In this document: piece after piece, positions 7,678-10,560 of the stretch
How positions within the stretch are numbered: the stretch's first letter is position 1
How the letters are laid out: every line of letters begins with the position of its first letter
Source of the DNA: Clostridia bacterium
GTDB taxonomy: Bacteria > Bacillota > Clostridia > Oscillospirales > CAG-272
Assembly: GCA_017466495.1 (NCBI GenBank)
Contig: JAFTUB010000224.1
Location: 1 to 10,560, forward strand
Direction of reading: 5' to 3'
DNA: 10,560 bases
Program-made: the position numbers and the translations under genes
Notes under the pieces: generated by a model
Databases searched by the model: none
What the model was told of the DNA's origin: nothing
What the model saw: the letters and a program-made list of their open reading frames with translations, nothing else

Positions 7678-9378
7678 TCAGCCTCGGGTGCGGGCGAGGT
7701 AGTCGGGCATCACCGACTCAAGGATCCCCGCGCGTCTGATCTTGCGGGAGGTATTTTTCTCAAATTCCTCGTCACGGCGCAGGAAGAGGTCCATGCGTTT
7801 GTAACTCTGCACGGTAGCGTTGACCTCGGCCACGGCGGCGGCCAGCTTTTCGTGGATCAGTTCGTCGGTGACGGCCTCGCCGAACTCCTCGGCAAAGCGA
7901 TCGGCATCGGGCACGATGACGGCCACGATGTCATAGTCCTTCTTCTGCTCATTGGGAATGCCCACGACCACCGATTCCTTGACGTAGGGACTGCGGGAGA
8001 GGTAGGTCTCCAGCTCCTCGGGGAAGACGTTCTTGCCGCCACTGGTAACGATAACATTCTTCTTGCGCCCGGTGATGTGGAGGAAGCCGTCATCATCGAT
8101 ATAGCCCAGGTCGCCGGTGTAGAGCCAATCCCCCCGCTTAACCTCGGCGGTCAGCTCGGGGTCATTGTAGTAGCCCAGCATGATGTTATCGCCCTTGAAA
8201 CGGATCTCGCCGGTGCCGTCCTCCCGGGGATTGTAGATGTCCAGCACGGTGTTGGGCGTGGCAAGGCCGGCCGAATCGTCCCGATAGAAGTTGTCGGAGT
8301 TAAGGGCAGCCAGGGGAGCGCACTCGGTGAGTCCATAGCCCTGGACGGCCAGGATGCCGAAGTCCCGCAGACCGCGCATGACCTCGGGGTCCACCGCAGC
8401 GCCGCCGGCAATGAGGGTGTTGAGCCGTCCGCCGAAGGAGGCGTGGATCTCAGCGAAAAGCTTGCGGGTCATATCGATGCCCACACGGCGCAGGGCGCGG
8501 GAGATCTTGATGGCGGTGTTGACCTTCTTCTCCATACCCTTCTTGCGGATGTTGGCCCAGATCTTATGATACATGGACTCCACCAGCATGGGCACGCAGC
8601 AGATCTTGGTGGGATGGACTTCCTTCATGTTGCGGGTAATGTACCGCAGGCCCTCGCAGAAGGCCACGGTGGTGCCGCGGTAGATCTGGCAGAGGAAGCC
8701 GCAGGTGCATTCGTAGGCGTGATGGATGGGCAGCACCGAAAGGAAAACATCCTCGGGACCGATGTAAAGCATCCGGCACATCTCCTCTAAGTTGAAGCAG
8801 ATGTTGCGGTGGGAGAGCATAACGCCCTTGGACACGCCGGTGGTGCCCGACGTGAAGAGCAGTGCGCTCATGGCGTCCCGATCGATGGGGGCATCCAGGT
8901 ATTCCTTCTCCCCGGAGAGGAGACGTGCGTTGCCGGCCTCAATCAGCTCGGGCAGGGTAGCGAAGGGAATGCGCATGATGTGCTCGGGCAGGGTGTCCAC
9001 CTTGGCGGAAGCAGAGGCGGCATAGAGCACGGCGGACGCCTCGGAAACGGCGGCGATGTTGGCCAGCTCCTCCGCGGGGATTTCCCGGTCAACCGGAACC
9101 ACCACGCCAAGGCCGCAGATCACGGCCAGGTAGGAGATGCACCAGGCATAGCAGTTTTCTCCCGTGACGATAATGCGCTTGCCTGCAAGTCCCCGGCTCC
9201 ACAGCTCGGTACCGAGACACTCCACGTCACGGCGCAGGGTGGCATAGGTGATCCCGCGATATTCCCCGTCGGATTTCTGAAGGAAGGCATCCTTCTCGGC
9301 ATACATATCGGTGCTGGTGCGCAGCATATCCCGCAGATCGGTAATGTGGCGTACCTCATAGGTGACGTAACTGCTCAT
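7678..9378 (-). CDS. AMP-forming acyl-CoA synthetase (long-chain fatty acid-CoA ligase-like), 566 aa
   Basis: Adenylate-forming ligase: activates a carboxylate, most likely a fatty acid, with ATP and then forms the CoA thioester. ANL-superfamily motifs in order: P-loop TSGTTGVSKG (176-185), the HHAYECTCG region (about 219-227), GGAAVDPEV (about 326-334), QGYGLTE (346-352), YTGDLG with Asp423, hinge GRKKNVIVTSGGKNVFPEE (437-455), and the C-terminal catalytic lysine Lys546 in NTSRKIRR. No carrier-protein or thioesterase domain is attached. The start ATG at 9378 follows a strong AGGAGG seven bases upstream; an in-frame extension to 9471 lies in the leader and has no good ribosome binding site. 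It has its own sigma-A-type promoter about 140-170 bases upstream and a terminator downstream, so it is probably monocistronic. The exact substrate cannot be read from sequence. Confidence 0.93.
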   Translation of the reverse strand: MSSYVTYEVRHITDLRDMLRTSTDMYAEKDAFLQKSDGEYRGITYATLRRDVECLGTELWSRGLAGKRIIVTGENCYAWCISYLAVICGLGVVVPVDREIPAEELANIAAVSEASAVLYAASASAKVDTLPEHIMRIPFATLPELIEAGNARLLSGEKEYLDAPIDRDAMSALLFTSGTTGVSKGVMLSHRNICFNLEEMCRMLYIGPEDVFLSVLPIHHAYECTCGFLCQIYRGTTVAFCEGLRYITRNMKEVHPTKICCVPMLVESMYHKIWANIRKKGMEKKVNTAIKISRALRRVGIDMTRKLFAEIHASFGGRLNTLIAGGAAVDPEVMRGLRDFGILAVQGYGLTECAPLAALNSDNFYRDDSAGLATPNTVLDIYNPREDGTGEIRFKGDNIMLGYYNDPELTAEVKRGDWLYTGDLGYIDDDGFLHITGRKKNVIVTSGGKNVFPEELETYLSRSPYVKESVVVGIPNEQKKDYDIVAVIVPDADRFAEEFGEAVTDELIHEKLAAAVAEVNATVQSYKRMDLFLRRDEEFEKNTSRKIRRAGILESVMPDYLARTRG

Positions 9379-9385
9379 GCAAAAT

Positions 9386-9391
9386 CCTCCT
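9386..9391 (-). promoter_or_regulatory. Ribosome binding site deciding the ligase start
   Basis: A perfect AGGAGG on the minus strand, seven bases before ATG 9378. It excludes the longer in-frame start at 9471. A short GC palindrome (TGCCCC/GGGGCA, 9391-9404) abuts it immediately upstream. Confidence 0.88.
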
Positions 9392-9404
9392 GCCCCGTGG
9401 GGCA
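9391..9404 (-). other. Leader hairpin abutting the ligase ribosome binding site
   Basis: TGCCCC-AC-GGGGCA in the ligase 5' leader is self-complementary and can form a short stem (GCCC/GGGC with a four-base loop). The last base of the palindrome overlaps the first base of AGGAGG. A folded stem could affect ribosome access, but no alternative pairing partner or ligand-binding fold was recognised. Confidence 0.4.
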
Positions 9405-9518
9405 TTTCATCTGCAAAACCCGCCCGGAAAAAATTTCCACGTCCCCGCATAAAGGAAGGCCGGAAGGGCAATCCTCGGATGGCAGAGGTCGGTTGGGGTT
9501 TCGTTTGCTATCTTTTAT

Positions 9519-9547
9519 AGTATACCATACCGCGGCGCCATATTCAA
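9519..9547 (-). promoter_or_regulatory. Sigma-A-type promoter for the ligase
   Basis: On the minus strand: -35 TTGAAT (9547-9542), a 17-base spacer, and -10 TATACT (9524-9519) preceded by TGG, an extended -10 element. Transcription should start near 9512, giving a leader of about 130 bases to ATG 9378. It is the best promoter match in the window. Confidence 0.85.
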
Positions 9548-9597
9548 GTCCTTTTCGTAAACTCCGGGGGCAAAATTCCACTGGAAAAGATTGTGCC

Positions 9598-9626
9598 TTG
9601 CCCCGGCGCGGTTTTTCTGGTATCCT
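9598..9626 (+). promoter_or_regulatory. Candidate promoter for the cell-wall hydrolase gene
   Basis: -35 TTGCCC (9598-9603), a 17-base spacer, and -10 TATCCT (9621-9626) preceded by TGG as an extended -10. It lies about 85 bases upstream of ATG 9711. The match is to vegetative sigma-A. I do not see a clear sigma-E or sigma-G sporulation consensus, although the product resembles a spore-cortex enzyme. Confidence 0.6.
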
Positions 9627-9648
9627 ATTTTCGGCCGATTTCTCCAAT

Positions 9649-9674
9649 CCCTCCCCGAATTCCCGCCGGGAGGG
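9649..9674 (+). other. Hairpin in the 5' leader of the hydrolase gene
   Basis: CCCTCCC (9649-9655) and GGGAGGG (9668-9674) are complementary over seven bases with a 12-base loop. This GC stem would form in the transcript between the promoter and ATG 9711. A T5 run occurs about 12 bases after the stem, too far for a typical terminator. Its role, if any, is unknown. Confidence 0.45.
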
Positions 9675-9710
9675 GCCGCACTGCGATTTTTCAACGAAAG
9701 GAATGATCCC

Positions 9711-10559
9711 ATGAAACAAAAACGAACCTTACGCCGTCTTGCCGCCGGGCTGCTGCTGGCTGCCATGGCCTTCTTCGCCGCCCTTCCCGCCGCGGCGGAG
9801 ATCCCCGTCCGCGCTGTGGATGTGACCTATGCCGACACCCTGCTCTTCCCCGGGCAGAGCCGACTCATCGGCTCCACCACCTATGTCCCCCTCCGCGCCT
9901 TCTGCGCAGAACTGGGTGAAGAAGCCATGACCTGGGACGCCGCGGCCCGCACCGCCACCCTCTCCGCCGACGGGCTGACCCTCACCGCCGCCGTGGGGGC
10001 AGAGTGGATCGAAGCCAACGGCCGCTGCTTCTGGGCCCCCGACGGGGTGCGGCTGGTGGAGGGCACCATGATGGTTCCCGTCCGCCCCCTGGCCCGAGCC
10101 TTTGGCCTGGAGGTGACCTGGGATGCCGACACCGCCAGCGTCCGTCTTACCGAGTCGGGGGAGGGCTATGCCGCCCCGGCTGATGCGGTGTACGACCCCA
10201 CGGATCTGTACTGGCTTTCCCGCATCATCTCGGCTGAGAGCCGGGGCGAGCCCCTGCTGGGGCAGCTGGCGGTGGGCAATGTGGTGCTCAACCGCGCCGC
10301 CTCCCCCGACTTTCCCGACACCGTCCACGGGGTGATCTTCGACCGGAGGTATGCCATCCAGTTCTCCCCCGTGGCCAACGGCACCATCTATGATGATCCC
10401 GCCCCCCTCTCGGTGGTGGCCGCCAAGCTGGCCCTGGAGGGATATTCCCTCTCCACGGGAATCATCTACTTCCTCAACGCCGACCTGGCCACCAACTTCT
10501 GGGTTCCCCAGAACCGCCCCTACGCCCTGACCGTGGGGTGTCATGATTTTTATACGTAA
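9711..10559 (+). CDS. Secreted SleB/CwlJ-type cell-wall (spore cortex) hydrolase with copper-amine-oxidase-like N-terminal domain, 282 aa
   Basis: Exported peptidoglycan hydrolase. ATG 9711 is preceded by GAAAGGA eight bases upstream, and the signal peptide spans residues 1-29 (KQKRTLRR, hydrophobic core, cleavage near AAA-E). Residues about 35-147 are a copper amine oxidase N-terminal-like (stalk) domain with two repeats, each with a VPLR/VPVR motif (59-62, 122-125) and a later W-D pair (75-76, 137-138). Residues about 167-280 form the Hydrolase_2 domain: RIISAESRGEP with the expected catalytic Glu176, GQLAVGNVVLNR, QFSPVANG and the terminal NRPYALTVGCHDFY. This family cleaves cortex muramic-delta-lactam peptidoglycan during spore germination, though some members act on vegetative walls. 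Classic SleB carries a peptidoglycan-binding domain instead of this stalk. The stop codon ends one base before the window end, so any terminator lies outside. It is divergent from the ligase gene. Confidence 0.92.
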   Translation: MKQKRTLRRLAAGLLLAAMAFFAALPAAAEIPVRAVDVTYADTLLFPGQSRLIGSTTYVPLRAFCAELGEEAMTWDAAARTATLSADGLTLTAAVGAEWIEANGRCFWAPDGVRLVEGTMMVPVRPLARAFGLEVTWDADTASVRLTESGEGYAAPADAVYDPTDLYWLSRIISAESRGEPLLGQLAVGNVVLNRAASPDFPDTVHGVIFDRRYAIQFSPVANGTIYDDPAPLSVVAAKLALEGYSLSTGIIYFLNADLATNFWVPQNRPYALTVGCHDFYT

Positions 10560-10560
10560 A

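Larger units (their letters stand above)
9379..9710. other. Divergent intergenic region, 332 bases, no gene
   Basis: This gap lies between the divergently transcribed ligase (minus) and cell-wall hydrolase (plus). It is more AT-rich than the flanking genes around 9500-9640. It holds a promoter for each gene, about 50 bases apart (cores 9519-9547 and 9598-9626), a leader of about 130 bases for the ligase and about 80 bases for the hydrolase. Open frames that enter it lack ribosome binding sites and are upstream extensions of the real genes. I recognise no riboswitch class or small RNA here. Confidence 0.75.

Noticed and set aside
9433..9443. A/T run with flanking complementary bases in the ligase leader as an attenuator
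   Set aside because: The stem is only about five A/T-rich pairs with a tiny loop and no GC-rich base, so it does not make a credible terminator.
9379..9471. Longer N-terminus for the ligase starting at 9471
   Set aside because: The perfect AGGAGG lies before ATG 9378, and the extra residues do not resemble the family.
9591..9710. Longer N-terminus for the hydrolase starting at 9591
   Set aside because: It would begin upstream of the candidate promoter -10 and bury the signal peptide. ATG 9711 has a ribosome binding site and a normal signal sequence.
9729..10544. Minus-strand open frame opposite the cell-wall hydrolase
   Set aside because: Gly- and His-rich shadow with no motif; the plus-strand frame has a signal peptide, stalk and catalytic domain.

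Overview
The window looks like chromosomal DNA from a GC-rich Firmicute of the Clostridia, probably an Oscillospiraceae-like gut bacterium. This rests on strong AGGAGG/AAAGGA-type ribosome binding sites, sigma-A-like promoters, a SleB/CwlJ-type spore-cortex hydrolase with a copper-amine-oxidase-like stalk domain, and C5a-peptidase-like secreted subtilases. The taxonomic placement is inference. No rRNA, tRNA, CRISPR array, insertion sequence or phage gene was seen.

Layout: five protein genes fill nearly all of the window. On the minus strand, read right to left, they are an acyl-CoA synthetase-like AMP-forming ligase (9378-7678), a phospholipase-D-family cardiolipin synthase (7588-6032), and two tandem paralogous secreted S8 proteases (6003-2884, and 2858 to beyond base 1). 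On the plus strand, a secreted cell-wall/spore-cortex hydrolase (9711-10559) diverges from the ligase. The 332-base divergent intergenic region (9379-9710) holds a clear promoter for each side.

Transcription: the ligase has a near-consensus extended -10 promoter and a hairpin-plus-T-run terminator just downstream, in the 89-base gap before cls. The cls gene and the two proteases are separated by only 28 and 25 bases, each with its own ribosome binding site, so they look like one operon. I cannot see a convincing promoter for that operon, so it may depend on read-through of the terminator or on a weak promoter.

Function: the ligase (fatty-acid activation) and Cls (cardiolipin synthesis at the membrane) are both lipid enzymes. 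The two proteases are exported, carry PA domains inserted in the catalytic domain and C-terminal beta-sandwich domains, and probably act on extracellular proteins or peptides. All catalytic residues I could check are present in all five genes. The most notable point is the divergence between the two protease paralogues: the downstream copy keeps the triad but has altered residues around the catalytic Ser and His and has lost an SPNGDG-type loop. I found no strong evidence of an undescribed system; the rest is recognisable accessory and housekeeping content.
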